From: Paragonimus westermani | Taxonomy: Eukaryota; Platyhelminthes; Trematoda; Plagiorchiida; Troglotrematidae | NCBI GenBank assembly: GCA_008508345.1 | Contig: QNGE01001747.1 | Location: 1 to 64,000, forward strand | Reading direction: 5' to 3' | Length of the DNA: 64,000 nt | Shown: positions 1-12,949 of the stretch, one piece after another | How positions within the stretch are numbered: the stretch's first letter is position 1 | How the letters are laid out: each line of letters begins with the position of its first letter | Translations under genes and position numbers: made by a program | Notes under the pieces: model-generated | The model's input: only the letters and a program-made list of their open reading frames with translations | The model's database searches: none | What the model was told of the DNA's origin: nothing

Positions 1-62
1 ACATCAACCTCAAAATTGGTGTATCAGACCTCAAAAATTTCAACAGTGGGCCCAGAAAACCG
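1..62 (+). mobile_element. 3' tip of a CR1-like LINE (truncated by window edge)
   Basis: Reading from base 8, the frame encodes NLKIGVSDLKNFNSGP, which resembles the C-terminal end of the CR1-like LINE at 8277-11930 (IFKLGVSPDDIFECGP near 11875-11925). The match is short and ends with the element; the rest lies outside the window. It is a fossil fragment with no function expected here. Confidence 0.5.
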
Positions 63-239
63 GCTGATTTTCCAAACTCGATGTACCGGTAATAAAATGG
101 CGACTCTCTGGTTCGACGGAGGGCTTAGTACCTTTCGCTTCACACTCAACAACCCAATATTACTTTGCATGCGCTCTTCGAAAAAAGTGACTTCATGTCA
201 CATCGCTTATTGCCATCTGAAGTAATTACTGACACCTGA

Positions 240-3200
240 CGTACGTGTCCGTCACCACTCAAAAGTACATCGGTGATCACACCATAGGGTCAAACAACCC
301 CCGAATCATTTTTGTGCAAAAGAAATACGTCACCTACCAGAAGATTGCATGTGGACTTCAACCACTTAGATGTAATCTGTAACTGCGGCAGATATTCACA
401 CCGCTAACTTATCCAAAACACACAAGATAGGTTCTGCGTTTGTCTCCAGCACTTTGTTTAACGTTCAGGCAGCACCACCTTACTTGGGTTTTTGTCCGTA
501 TTCGAGCGCAACAAAACAACTCACTTGGACAAAGTACGCGGGAACTCACTGGATCGCAATAAACCGGCCTGAGGGTTTATCATGAACGATGAATTAAACC
601 ACAAACATGTGGGCATTCCGTGACACTGAATTCAACAACAAATGGACTGCTTGCTAGCCATCTAATCTCACACAAAGTGAGGCGTAATCGTATGACCAAA
701 AATATGCATTTCTCAGTATAGTACGGCAGAGAAAGTAGTTTGTTTCCAAAATGGTTAATCAAATGGGTCTCATAAAAACCGGATTTGATACCGTGCCGAT
801 TGAATCACTATACAAGAACCTTGAAACTCTCGCTCCGAATGTGGAGACATCCCTGGAACTTGAACATAGAATGTGTCCGCACAACAAACTCGACAGCTAG
901 CCATCGCCCAGTAATGGGGCACAACAAAACGGAATTGGATACGCTCAAACAAACAGTCACTGGTTGAGTTGGAGTAAAACGACCGTTTGCGCGTCGAGTA
1001 ATGATGGGAAGTGTATGTTACTTGAGGAAACTTATAGAAGGAGTGTGTTTACTTTTGGCATTCAGAAATTTACGGGGCTCTGGCTGAACATCGTTGAGGG
1101 AAACGGCAGGAGTAGCTGGTGCAAGAATAAACATGACGGTTGCAGTTCGTTTAAGGGAGATCAAACATAGGATCACTTATCAATACTAATGAAACGATGC
1201 TCGACATCTGATGACATTGCAAAAGTCCGCAACAAGTTCAACGGCGTTTCCGCTCCTTCGCTCTCCTTCTCCTGCCTCTGTTGGTTCCTCGATTTTCATC
1301 TTATTCACTTGAGAATTTTCATCGGTGCGCTGTATCTCTGTATAACTCCTATGCTTCAGCCGATTGAGCGACTGAGTTCGAACCAATATTACATTGGATC
1401 ATAAGATTATCTTTTCATTAAACTGCTCAAGTACAGATAACAATAATCTGGCGATTCGAAGGAAGCAACTGATCTCAATATTCTCCCTACCCGGTCTACA
1501 AATTCAGACACCAAATATACGTGCGCACACGTTCAAACACAGCGACTGGCACAATAGCGAAACAGTGGAGCGCAAGTGAACCTGGAGTCAGGTACAAACA
1601 AGGGCACGGTGTTTAGGGTTAATGATGGATTGACCGCACCAAAACAAGATCCGACAGATGGATAAAATCCAGCTTGAGTAATGTGTCCAAATTCACGTTC
1701 CTCGGAATAACAAGCCGTCGGTTAAGTAATTCAGATGACCAAGTTGGTCCGTGCAACGTGAGATTGCAAACTGTCGCCGGGTGTTTCTGGGCACAATGAA
1801 TAGAGCGACCAGCAAGAATGGAATAAATGGAGATAGACAGTATGGTCACCAACTTCTTATGCTTACGACCATCGCTGCACACTCAACATACGCAACGACT
1901 TCAAAACCCACATATCTCCCAGCGGATTTTTCCAGGGCATTCTGACTTTTCATTCTAATTAAAAGGCGGAAAATAACCGAATATGAGCAGTTTCTTTTAG
2001 CGGAAGTGTTTTTAAACAACGATCATGGAGACCCAATGTACCTACTTCACTTTACACACATTCTTCATAGTTCTTCTTATTTGGAGATCAGTCAACTTGT
2101 CCGTTAGGTTATGCTGTAGGTTTTGGCCTCTATGCATTCGTATGTGATGACAACTAATTGTGCTGCTCACTTCCCTAACGAACTAGCTTCTGGTGAATTT
2201 TATCAGCTAGCTTTATTTCTAGAGCGAAACTGCTTGTTAATTGGTTGAACTCTGTGGGGAAACTCTAAATCGTGACGGCTTGAATACCCACTAACAAACA
2301 ACGCTTTCTCAGCGATCGTCAGGGACAGTATTAAACAATATTAGGAATCCCTATTGGGCTCGGTGTACCGGGATGAAGATTGTCTGCATGTGGCAAATGA
2401 CACGTTATTAGGCCACTTGTAGGTGAGTCTGTGATAATGGTGACATTGTAATTGTAGTAGTTCCAGAAGGTATAAAAATCTACCTTTTGCTACAGGAAGT
2501 AATTTTGTTTCGGTGTTTGAAGACTTGTCAAGTAAGCCCATAAATCACGGTAAGTTAATGGCGAGTTATGCTGATGGAACAGTTGAAATTCGTAATGTGG
2601 TTAATAGATAAAGTTGGCAATCAAATGATAATGAACCTACATGGTACACACAGCAACTTATTCTTCATCAACTTGTGTATCCGACAATCCGCAGTCTAGG
2701 CGATGGGAGCCGACATAAATACAATTGTTTGTACTAATCACAACATTGAACTGAAAACGAGATGTCGTTTGCAGATCCCTCGGAAAATAGGTGTAACTCT
2801 ATGTGATGATTTCCGGCCATAATTTTAACGTTAATCGGCGTGACCTGTGTACACTACTTACTGCACACTGCTGTCGAGCAAAACTTGGCTTGGTAGTTCG
2901 GCTACATGGAGGTTTTTAAGTTTATGCAGTCAGATGAATGCCACAGTAAATGTATTCTCATATACCTTCCAGCAAACGGGATGATAAGGCAGGAAGAGAA
3001 GCAGGCTAATCCGTTGAAATGTTCAGTTTAACTCAAGGACATTTATGGTGAACTGAAGCTCACGTACATTCCATAGCCGCATCGCCACGATTCATGGCTA
3101 AGATAAGATCAAAGGCTGGAAAATATTGAAATGCATGTACTGCAAGCACAACATTCTGCAACATTACAACCTGTCTGCGCAGTCTCCGCGCTTCCGGTTC

Positions 3201-4080
3201 TGTCTCAGTAGAAGTCCATATTCTCCTCTGTCCAGTTTTAGACGTGGGCGCTATGTAACATCGATGTTGTGGTATCACTTACCGTAGACAGTAAAGTTTG
3301 TAGTACCATTTAGCATCAATTCCACCCGGATTCGTTTACGTGGATGCGCAACAAAAACTGGTCTCCGGATGTAAACGGATCATCAGTAATTACTTGTTTT
3401 GGACATTATCACGTTTTAGGTTTTTCACATTAGGTAAGACACAATTTTAGGGGTGGAACTGAAGCCGTATATTCAGTGAATGCATAATGTACCTGGCGAG
3501 AAAGGTTTCAACCGCGAACCGCAGAAGGGCAGTGCAATATGCTAGCACCTTCCGTGCTTTTTGAGTGGAAACCCAGTCGGTCGCCATGGCGCCGACGGCC
3601 ACTCACGCTGACGAGGTCACCCCAGTGTCCTCAAGACACCGTGATGTGACGTTTTTTCTGGCATCGTTGCTGTTTCCTACAGTTAGACAAAAGGAAAGAG
3701 TTCTGTCTGTGATAAGGCCGCCTTAGTCTCCTCAATGGACCGGCGCACTAAAGTTGAGTAGCCCTGAAACTCAGGCTCCCTATCATGGGATCCACATCTT
3801 GCAGCTCGACCAACTCCTGATGCAGTATTTGGTAATCGGGGTGGAATGGATTAGTACCAGTGACAGTGACTTTTCGGCAAAACATGCTGCTTATAAACAA
3901 CTCATACCCTGCAAGCCACGGGCGATAGAGCGCGAAGCTGCGTTAGTTGAAAACAAACTACTGCATGGATAAAAATATTTTCCGAACACAGACGGTATGT
4001 AAACGTATGGTAACCAAATGGATCTCCAAAAACTGCATTCGCACACACCACCTGTGATGTTTGCCAAGTGATGTGTACTC
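240..4080. other. No gene recognised
   Basis: Only short, unconserved open frames occur on both strands, none with a recognisable domain or a convincing splice-bounded exon. Probably intergenic or decayed repeat sequence. Confidence 0.5.
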
Positions 4081-4249
4081 TCAGGCTCACTTGGAGCTAC
4101 TAAATAATATTACATGGAGTGTGTTCACCTTCAACCCGTCCAGTCGTTTGAAGTGCAGCAGGACGGCACGTCTATCGAGAGGTTTCAACCTCAGTTGACT
4201 GACGAACGCTGGTAGCCAAGCCAATATGTTCTTCGCGCATGGGTGGAGG

Positions 4250-4580
4250 CTAACCATGTTTGCACTGCACCTCAAACTCATACAATAGCCACTCACTACG
4301 ATACCAAATTTCACAGATGACTAGATGATATCCTGGGTGAAGTAGCTTTCTCAGCCGCCCATTTGCATCCTTCAAACGGTTGTTTGTTCTGTTTCCAAAG
4401 TGATGAACACTTGACCGTGCATGGATGACCCACTCAGGCCAACTGCACATCAAATAGTTCGTAAATTCCATGTGCGGTCGTCCGCTTATTCCAACATCTC
4501 GGCTGAACTTCAAACACAAATGGAAAAAACCGTTCACGTGCTTTTGCAAGCTGTTACCAGTAGCCATGGGATGAAACAAA
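4250..4580 (-). pseudogene. Mutator-like (MULE) transposase remnant
   Basis: A 109-residue open frame on the minus strand contains the motif run WVIHARSS, HFGNRTNNRL, KDANGRLRKLL. This resembles the part of MULE/FAR1-type transposases just after the catalytic domain, where an invariant TNN is followed by a helix with L(K/R)xL spacing (family recollection, not a search). The frame is broken on both sides: nothing resembling the DDE catalytic core is seen upstream and no clear SWIM zinc motif downstream. It is therefore a fossil fragment. The alternative is chance similarity, but the density of matching positions argues against that. Confidence 0.45.
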
Positions 4581-5284
4581 TATCGTATCCTAAATCAGTT
4601 TGTCCACTAGATGAATGTAAGGTTGACAACGTTTTTATGTCGTTCTTAACAATACCGAGTGCTTGATAATTCTACTAACGCTTATTCAGACGGTCGGGTT
4701 AACGGGCTATCTCCCAAGCCCAAAATGCATCAGAAAAGACCGTCAGAAGCATTGGAATTTGCACGGTAGTGGTCAGTAAAAGTTAAATAAAGTCATTATC
4801 TCGCCTTGACTTTAAAGTGACCGGACGTATAAATTACTCCGCAAGGGCGTTATAAGTGGAGCAACTGAACGCGAGTCCACAAATGATCACTAGTCAATGA
4901 GAGAAGACCCATTAAGGTAATCGAGTGCAGCTGAGGGTGAAAACTTGCCAAACACTACCACGGAGGAAGTTTCAACAGACCAACAATCGCAGCTATAGAA
5001 AAAGAAGAAAACAAACATTTTGTTTGCGATTATTTTACGAAATTTACGATTATTCTTTGGTTGGTGGCATTTGATTCGGACTAGTCTGTCGCAGTGACCG
5101 AGGCCAAAAGAGGCTTGCGCTTGGCTACCAAACGGTCGCTTATGCTGCACCACTTGCGGTTTCACTCACACACCACATAATTAGTGTGGACCCGAAGGAA
5201 TAAGACCGTTGGGTGTGTGAGTGGAACCTTTGTGTCCAGCCGGCCGATGCTGGCTAGCCAAGTGATTGACTAGCATGAAAAATA

Positions 5285-5301
5285 CTCTCTCTCTCTCTCT
5301 C
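5285..5301. repeat. (CT)n microsatellite
   Basis: Eight and a half uninterrupted CT units. It lies about 300 bp below the recognisable C-terminal end of the neighbouring minus-strand LINE, so it could mark that element's 3' end, but this is not shown. Confidence 0.8.
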
Positions 5302-5599
5302 GGGGGATAAACAGACAAAGATGTTGCAGTGACAATATCTGAAGTGATAAGGAAGATGTAAAACGTAACACGAGAAACACTTCAGTAAGGGAGTGCACGC
5401 TAGCGTATTCTAGGGGAGATAAGGATGAGAAACAGAATTCAGATTGAAACCCGAAAAATGCGCAAACTACTCACCATAAATATACCAGCAAAACGTAAAA
5501 ATGAATGGGTAGAAGACGGCAGACACCCAAGTTTCTAGAAAGAGAAGCAAATGGCTGCCATACGGCTATGTTTTTGGTCGACGCAATCATTTTCAAAAA

Positions 5600-7960
5600 G
5601 AAAATGGATACACTTATATAAAGTAGCTGGGCATAATGTACTTGCCGTCTCTTCGCCGCCATAGGTAGGTAGTGATCCCGAGCGGCCAGCGCATTCGCGG
5701 CCACACGCATCACACCACGCGCTTTCGTTTTCGGCCGAACAACGGCTGCTCGACGAACTCGCAGACGCCCCTCTGAATCGCACTCCTCCAGGCCGTTGGG
5801 TTCATCACTGTCTCCCAAACGTATAAAATCAATGTTACAACGCGAATGACTCACCTGGATAAAATCCTGATATCTTTGCCCTTGACCATCAGGAGTTCGT
5901 TTACCTGACTTCACTCGTCTATACAGCAGCTGCTTCGAAACACGGTCACCGCTCATTCGTCTGACATGTCCCATTCAAGGAAGCTGATTCAGCACCAGTA
6001 GGGTTTCGATCCCATTCACGATCGCTCGCAGCAGTACCTCAGTGTTCGGGGACACGTGTGATATCCGAATGCCCAAGATGCTCCTCAGACGTTGTGTATG
6101 AGGGCGGCTGAGGTACCGTACGTTCCGTTGATACAGCACAGCAGTAGAGACGACATCACTGAGCGGTGCACACAGAACTTAGTGGCTAATTTGAGTCCGT
6201 AGTTCTTCCAGACACGTCTTTCAAGACGTTCGAAAGCAACAATAGCCTTCGACACACGAGCTCTCATCTCGTGGTCCATGGACAGATCTGTCGACAAATT
6301 GCTACTTAAGTAGCAAAGGTTTGCCCAGTTATCAACGACGACTCCAATGACGCGGATATGGAGTGGAGACAGAAACATCGGCTGCACTCGGAGAAGGTTG
6401 GAGGGAGAAAGGGGTCTTGCTTGTGTTAATATCCACTCCGAACCCGGATTTGTGTGAATAGCGTGTTGTCAATTGAAAGCAGAAGCATGCTCACCGTTGA
6501 GGTGTGTAACCGGGTTGGGGCTCCGGAACGTCGGATAGAGAGCAGGCACCCATCCGCCCGGTACTCCACCCCAACGCTGTCCTCCATAGGGTCCTGAAAA
6601 GTTACTGTTACCATGGCAGCCAAATATAAACTAAATTGAGCTGGGGCTAAGATAACCCTGTCTCAATCCAGTGACAATACCAAAATCACCACAAATCGTT
6701 CCACACGGTCGCACCCTCACCCGCATGACCTCATGCGACAGTCCGATCATACTGTCCACAGCGGAGTCCAGGATCTTGGTGAAGTCCACGCACGGGGCAT
6801 GCAGAGGGTGATTTCGTACCCAGCGATTTTCCAGAAGCTGTCTAGCAGCAGACGCCAGGTCGGTCACACTATGACTTGCCCGGAATCCGTATTGATCCTC
6901 AAGAACCTTTACGTTCAATGATTCTTTATTCAGACGGTACGGGAGGATTCTGGTAAGCATATTTCCTGTAGAGCTCAGAAGACTGATGTCCCTGTAGCTG
7001 TCGGCGCAATGCTTGCTACCCCCACCTTTGAACAAGGGTACGATTAGGGCACCCTTGAAATCTTACGGCATCACCCCATGCTCTCAAATGAAGTGAACCA
7101 GCTATAGCAAAACACGTTGTAGCGCCGGTCCGCCATTCTTTAGGATCTCATCCGGCAGTCCATCCTCGATTAAAGCCTCATCGTTGCGCATTTGACTAAT
7201 CGCTCTCTGCATCTCCAGCAAATCCGGCCGAAAGCTAGTAAAGGTATGATGGCCTCATGAGGTAGGCTACTCACAGTCACCCAATCACCGGTAGCAGGAC
7301 GAGTTGCTAGGCTACCAAAGTGTTTGCGCTACGTTTTCACAATATTCCTTCGCAAGTTACAAGAGCAGCAGACGCCCACGTCTATCAGTGCTTTGGTAGA
7401 CTGGATGGAGGAACCAAAGATCGCCCTAAGCGGATCGTAGAAATCTTTGTGTTATCGATGACTTGGGTAGCCCTACATCCGTTCATCCTGCTCCCTTCAC
7501 CAGTTGACCTTAATTCCGCGAGAACGCTCAGCCTTCTTTGCTTCACTGTCTGGGTGGTGGTGGCAGACGAAGCATTCTTCTTTTGTGCCAAGCTGTAGAT
7601 AACCACGTTGTTTTCGTCGACCCAGTCCGGGCTTTTCATATTCTCAACATCGGTCGTCCCGATGGCTGCCGCCGTGATCTGATGTCTGAGTTGTCGTCGC
7701 ATACCCTCGATGGCATTGGGTATGGGAGCGTCTTGCATGCAAGCAGAAACTGCTCGCTGAAAGGCATTCCTCATCCTGCAGTTCTCCAATCGTTTGACAT
7801 TCGACTTTTGCCGTTGTCAAGATCTACGACGAAAAGACTTGCGTACATGGACAAAACATTTCATCCCGCCCAGACTACGATCCCTGCTACATTCGGCAGC
7901 ACCCATCACCCACGTGATAGGCACTTCACGCATGTCGCGCAACCGCACAATCACGTAGAA
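5600..7960 (-). mobile_element. RTE-like LINE, broken (endonuclease end, RT, C-terminal domain)
   Basis: Read on the minus strand the pieces follow LINE order. The tail of the AP-type endonuclease is at 7960-7840 (YVIVRLRDMREVPITW). A linker follows at 7789-7385 (SPDWVDENNVV), then RT fingers/palm at 7035-6630 (DSYRDISLLS, YGFRASHS, VDFTK). Next comes RT to the thumb at 6623-6090 (APTRLHTSTVSMLLL, RARVSKAIVAFERL). The C-terminal region at 5974-5640 carries MGHVRRMS and GQGQRYQDF. The pieces need several frame changes, and where the catalytic YADD/FADD is expected the frame reads LLSIDN, so the copy cannot be active. The layout matches RTE-clade elements common in flatworms; the clade is inferred from motif order. 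No clean 5' end is visible above 7960. Confidence 0.75.
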
Positions 7961-8276
7961 GATTGTGACCTTATACGTGAACCTTCGGACGCGTGGTTTG
8001 TATGCCGAACCAGTCCTTTTTTAGTGCACCCCCGATATTTCATCAACCGCCACTTGGTCTCCCTCTCCAAGTCCCACTCTACCATCCCTCCCTAATGGCA
8101 CTTTTTCAGCACTTCCTGTCATGGAGCCAAACTTTTACGACATCCACTCGAATATATATTCTTTAGCTCAGGCCTCTTCAGTTGGTATTTCGCAACTCAC
8201 TGCCCCATCTGTCGTGAAGTTCTTCAGCAGTTTATCTGCTCTATCTGAGGAAAAGATTTTTTAAGTTTATTACTAA

Positions 8277-11200
8277 TGAACTCAAGATCGCTTCTTAGTA
8301 AGATGCATATTTTCAAACCTTTTGTCGTTTTATCGGACCCCCATATCATTCTTGTAACTGAGACGTGGTGCTCTCCTGACACCCCTGACGGTCAGATGAG
8401 CATTGTAGGATATCACATGTTTCGTAGGGATCGTCTCACAGGACGATGAGGTGGATGCATCATTTATCTAAAAGAGCAATTTTCCACAGTCACATTTGAT
8501 GAGTCTATACTCCAGAAACTCGAGGACTAGTTGTGGTTATTGGTCTCTATTGGTTCTCGCGAGCTACTTGTGGGATGCATCTACAGACCGCCTAATGCTG
8601 CAAACAATGATTTGACTGACCTTACGGAGATGATGAATCGTGTGTCCAACATGCCTTGTGAACACAAACTAATAGGCGGAGACTTCAAAATGCCTAATAT
8701 CTTCTGGACTGTATTCTTTGCTCCAGCAAAACAGGCCGAATTTCTCTCATGCATTCAGCTTAATGGTTGGTATCAACATGTCCTAACGCCCACCAAATGG
8801 GGCATGTTTTTGATCTTATATTCACCATAGGTATTTCGTCTGTAGAGATATCTGTTCTACAACAACTTCCAGGAAGCAACCATAATGTCGTCAAGTGTCT
8901 GTTTGATTTCGATCTAGCCACAAAGCCCAGAGTTGTATTCTACCGTCCGATCAAATTCATTGATTGGAATGCCTTTTTCTCTCTACTAAGATCCTTAAAC
9001 TGGAATACCTTCTTTCGCACATCAGGCTCGAGCATAGCAGCCGAAAATTCTCCAGACATCTAACGTTTTGTATTGACGTTTTGGCCCCCGTTAAATCAAA
9101 ACGTGTCGACTCGCATGTACAAGGCAAAACCCTTACTGCGAAAGAGACTGACAGACTCAAAATGCTCGAGTCGAGGTACGGAAGAACACCAGACTTTTCC
9201 CTGGTGATGCAAGTGAGCAAAACTTTTTGAACACAGAACGTCAGACTCAACTCCGTCAAATAAACGAAGAGAACCTCGCGCTTAGTAGTGAGCAGAGAGG
9301 CACAAAACTGGTGCAACTAATTGGACGGAGAAATTCCATGAGACCCTGCTATAAGAATTATTACTCTCAAAGACAAAGCGGTTTTCGATGAACCTGTAGC
9401 GATGTGCGGAATCTTCAACTCACATTTTGCTGCCTCCTTTAGCATAGAAAGCATCTCATTACCTGCTAATATCTCGTCGAAAACAGATAAAGTTTTGAGT
9501 AATGTTCTAATCAATGTTCGAAGTGTTCGTTCGCAGTTAACTAACATTAGGCCCTCAATCCATCCAGGACCAGATGGTATCCCACTAATCGTCGTCAAGC
9601 AGGCAAGTGAGGATATACCCATCCTCTAACTCAATTTGTTCAACCTATCACTTTCACCCAGCACCTTCCCTCCTCAGCGGAAAACCCCAATCATTATGCC
9701 TCGTCACAAGAGTGGTCCAAGGCAGGACGTTGGTAACTATCGACCCATCAACCACACGTCAATCTTCTCGAGAATGTTTGAAAGGATAATAAAAGTGCGG
9801 GTAGTCGATTTCTCAAGGACACAAAACCTTATAAACCCTTCACAGCACGGTTTCATTGGCAAACGCTTTTGCATGACATGTCAACTGGAATTCTTCAACC
9901 ACATATCGACGTCCGTTGATGATGGAAGTGCGGTAATCATCATACTCTTGGACATGCAAAAGGCTTTTGGTCGTGCGCCTCATAAGCGCCTCTTGATCAA
10001 AATAGCATCTTTTGGCACAAAAGATCCGTGTATAGCTGGCTGTCGTCATACATTGGAGGTCGCGTTCAACAGTCAAAATAGAGGAGCACTACTCAACACC
10101 CAAACCAGTGACTAGTGGAGCGGTATAAGGAAGCGTTCTGGGTCCGTTACTCTTCTCAGTGTAGATAAATGATAAGCCCTTTCTGTTTGCTGACGATAGC
10201 AGAATCGTTTACACATTGCGACATGGCAGTAACATCAATTTCTGTCCATAAAATATACGACAGGACCTAGCGTCATCGCAGTTGTGGTTCAAAACATGGC
10301 TGATGTCGTTCTCAGCGAACATATCGAACATCATCACTTATGTAAGATATCCGCACCAAATGTAGTACGAATGAAGTTGAATAGTTTGGGCGTCGTGTTT
10401 AACGTTATTGATAAACAGATCAGGAATAGCACAACGTTTCGAGCAAGTTGCAATACTCTACGTTTCAACCACCTCGGGTGGCCTTCCTCAGGAGTGTTGT
10501 GATCGATTACAACACTCTTGAGGAAGGCCATCCGAGATGGTTCAAACGTAGAGTATTGCAACTTGCCCGAAACGTTGTGTTATTCCCAATTTGTTTATCA
10601 TCACTTGTGGTTGTAAATTACCTCACGCCTCCATCTCACTGGATGGTTGTAATATTGATACAGCTACTTCGGACAGAGATCTAGGAATACGGTACTCAAA
10701 CTCCTTCAATTTATTTGAACAAGTATGCTTCCAGGTAGCAAAAATTGAAAGAACACTAAGCTGTATCAAAAAGACGTTCAATCTTGTTGATTTTGTCAAG
10801 GTTTGTTGCGTTATGTTGAGATTGCTGAGGTTTGATTAATGTTGAAAGGTGGCCCTACGCTCTACTCTCTTCCCCAAATGAGTTACATTATTCCTCCTTG
10901 TTCTAACACAACCTATCTTGACCGTGTCCCTTACCCCTATTTAGTCCGTACCCTGTAAACTTCCAAATACCGAAATTAGACATTTTTCTTCCATATTTTT
11001 CCTCGAGTAACTTATGATTCCCGTCGTTTCTCGATGTATGAACAGTCGTTTTGCTCTGACCAAACCAATGACCATTTGTTTGAGTGAGCTCAACCCGCTT
11101 TATCGTCCACCATTGTTGATCGGTGCCTGGTTGTTAATTTGTTGTGCAGGCACTTTCTTTCTTTGATTTTTGAGGATTTTCACATTCGAGGTGAGAGACA

Positions 11201-11930
11201 ATTTTCTTGTACATTGTTTCAATTAGTACCGCATTGAATCCAGTTATTACGAGCGCCCTCTCGTTAACCGTTTTGAGGATAGATTATCTCTGTCGTTGAA
11301 TATTGAGAGGCATTTACTGGATCAACAGGTTACGCGTAACTCGGTGTGAACTTGGATCGTTAGCGAACGATTTAATAAATCTACCAGCTGCGAATTTGAC
11401 GCTCTACAATATGTGTGCTCGGCCTCAACTGGAGTATTGCACTTTCATTTCCTGCCATCTGCGCAAGTCTGATAAGCATGTGGTAGAAAACCTCCAACGA
11501 TCGTTTACCAAAAGCTCATTAGGATATTCTTCTCCGCTCGCTTACAGACAGCGCTGTGAAAAACTTGATATTGATTCACTTTGGTTGCGTAGACTAAAGT
11601 TGAACCTGACGCCGCTGTATAAACTCATACATCCGGATGTGATTGTCACAGCGTTTACCATCCACTTACAACACAACCCTCCGTATAGTCCAAGAAATAA
11701 GGGTTCCACCTTGCCAACCCAAATATCCCCGAAGAATATACGTGCGAACTTCTTCCTTGTAAAGTGTTCCTACATTTAGAATAAACTTCCAAATGAAGCG
11801 AGAGCCAGTAACAACATTTAGCGTTTTAAAAAATGTTTGGACACTTATCTCACGTTAAGAAACACAATGTCTATCTTCAAACTCGGTGTATCACCTGATG
11901 ACATTTTTGAGTGTGGTCCGGGAAACATTT
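8277..11930 (+). mobile_element. CR1-like LINE, nearly full-length coding region, inactive
   Basis: From an ATG at 8277 the pieces are collinear. Endonuclease runs 8277-9060 (HIILVTETWCSPDTPDG, then GCIYRPPN and GGDF). A linker follows, then RT: NYRPIN near 9737, QHGFIGKR near 9844, LLDMQKAF near 9944, GSVLGPLLF near 10133 and FADDSRIV near 10190. RDLGIRYS is near 10675, and a C-terminal block covers 11340-11925 (ARPQLEYC, FKLGVSPDD). The FADD catalytic motif survives, but stops and frameshifts interrupt the frame throughout (for example near 8447, 8528 and 10117). A 257-bp insertion lies at 10340-10596. Motif order and spacing fit the CR1/jockey group (inference). Confidence 0.8.
10340..10596. 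repeat. Fold-back insertion with 91-bp inverted arms inside the CR1-like LINE
   Basis: Arms at 10410-10500 and 10509-10599 are reverse complements with about 9 mismatches (~90% identity by hand alignment), separated by the 8-base loop GATCGATT. The 10-base sequence ATCATCACTT stands at 10330-10339 and again at 10597-10606, overlapping the last bases of the right arm, as a target-site duplication would. Removing one copy plus the insert restores the LINE reading frame order across the site. About 70 bp of non-palindromic sequence (10340-10409) precedes the left arm. Because of the palindrome both strands show near-identical open frames; these are not genes. Confidence 0.75.
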
Positions 11931-12199
11931 AGCCGTCAGATGCGCAATATCTGGATAACCACCACATTGTCTAACGCCCCTCGAATTGTGAACGCGGTGC
12001 TTAATAATAAGTCCAACAGAACGACGTCATGTAAGTCTTTTAGTTATCAGACGCTCACTACATGCGGCTCTCCAAACCGTCGACTCGATTTTCCGTATGC
12101 CCGAAAGAATTCCGAGTACATAGCAAAATGTCCCAATAAACAATAGATAAGGTTATATATTCCAATAATCATAGCAAAAATAATTATACCGTAAGAGTT

Positions 12200-12940
12200 C
12201 TTTGTCAAAAAGTCCGCCAGCATATAGTTTGTCATAGTAAATGTTATAATCCCACATTTTCTCATCTAACGTGTGGAATTGCATTCTCTTTTCCGATCCC
12301 CACACCCATCTTTTGAGTTTTTTTAGTCTTAACTGAACACCTTTAAGTCACTCAAAAGACGGTTTTAACGGGAAATTTTTCGCACGCCTAATTTTGTTTC
12401 CAACACTGTTCGCCTTCTCTCTTAATCGCCATCGTTAACAAATTCGTCATGTTTTCAAGGTTTATCTCAACGAACGCACGCCTTTGCGCGGCGTATTTAA
12501 TAAATCCCCCTTCGTTTGAGAAAACACGGATTAAACGCGTTAAAAATTTAATGGTCATCTATGGAATGTACAAATTGCGAGAATATTGTTCCATCACGTG
12601 ATCGTTCGTCTCCGGTCTCACGTGTCACCATCGTTCTCCGGTTCCGTATGCAATTATTAAGATTTCCGGATATCCTCCTGAGTCCAAATCTGAAAAAGTG
12701 GATATCTCAGTTATTATCGGAACTACGACCATACATCACTATAATGGATTCGACGAGAATATTACGTTGAGCAATAAAATCATACCTTCAATAGTCTGCG
12801 AAAACTGGGTGACTGTGTAGAGCAATTTAAATTTTATCACATTTAGGCCAAATATACAAGTTCTGGGATTTCAACTGAACGTCCAAATAAAATGGAACAC
12901 TTACTGTATGTATATACCAACGGAGAAGTTCATGAAGTTT
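12200..12940. other. No gene recognised
   Basis: AT-rich sequence after the CR1-like LINE. The only frames are short and unconserved. It may include the 3' flank of the minus-strand transposase that follows; no terminal inverted repeat was identified. Confidence 0.45.
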
Positions 12941-12949
12941 TCATAGACC

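Noticed and set aside
1370..1385. GAGTTCGAACCAAT as a tRNA B box
   Set aside because: No A box at the right distance and no cloverleaf-compatible acceptor stem could be read around it.
10334..10684. Two overlapping 75-78-residue frames on opposite strands with nearly the same peptide
   Set aside because: They are the two readings of one palindrome inside the fold-back insertion, not independent genes.
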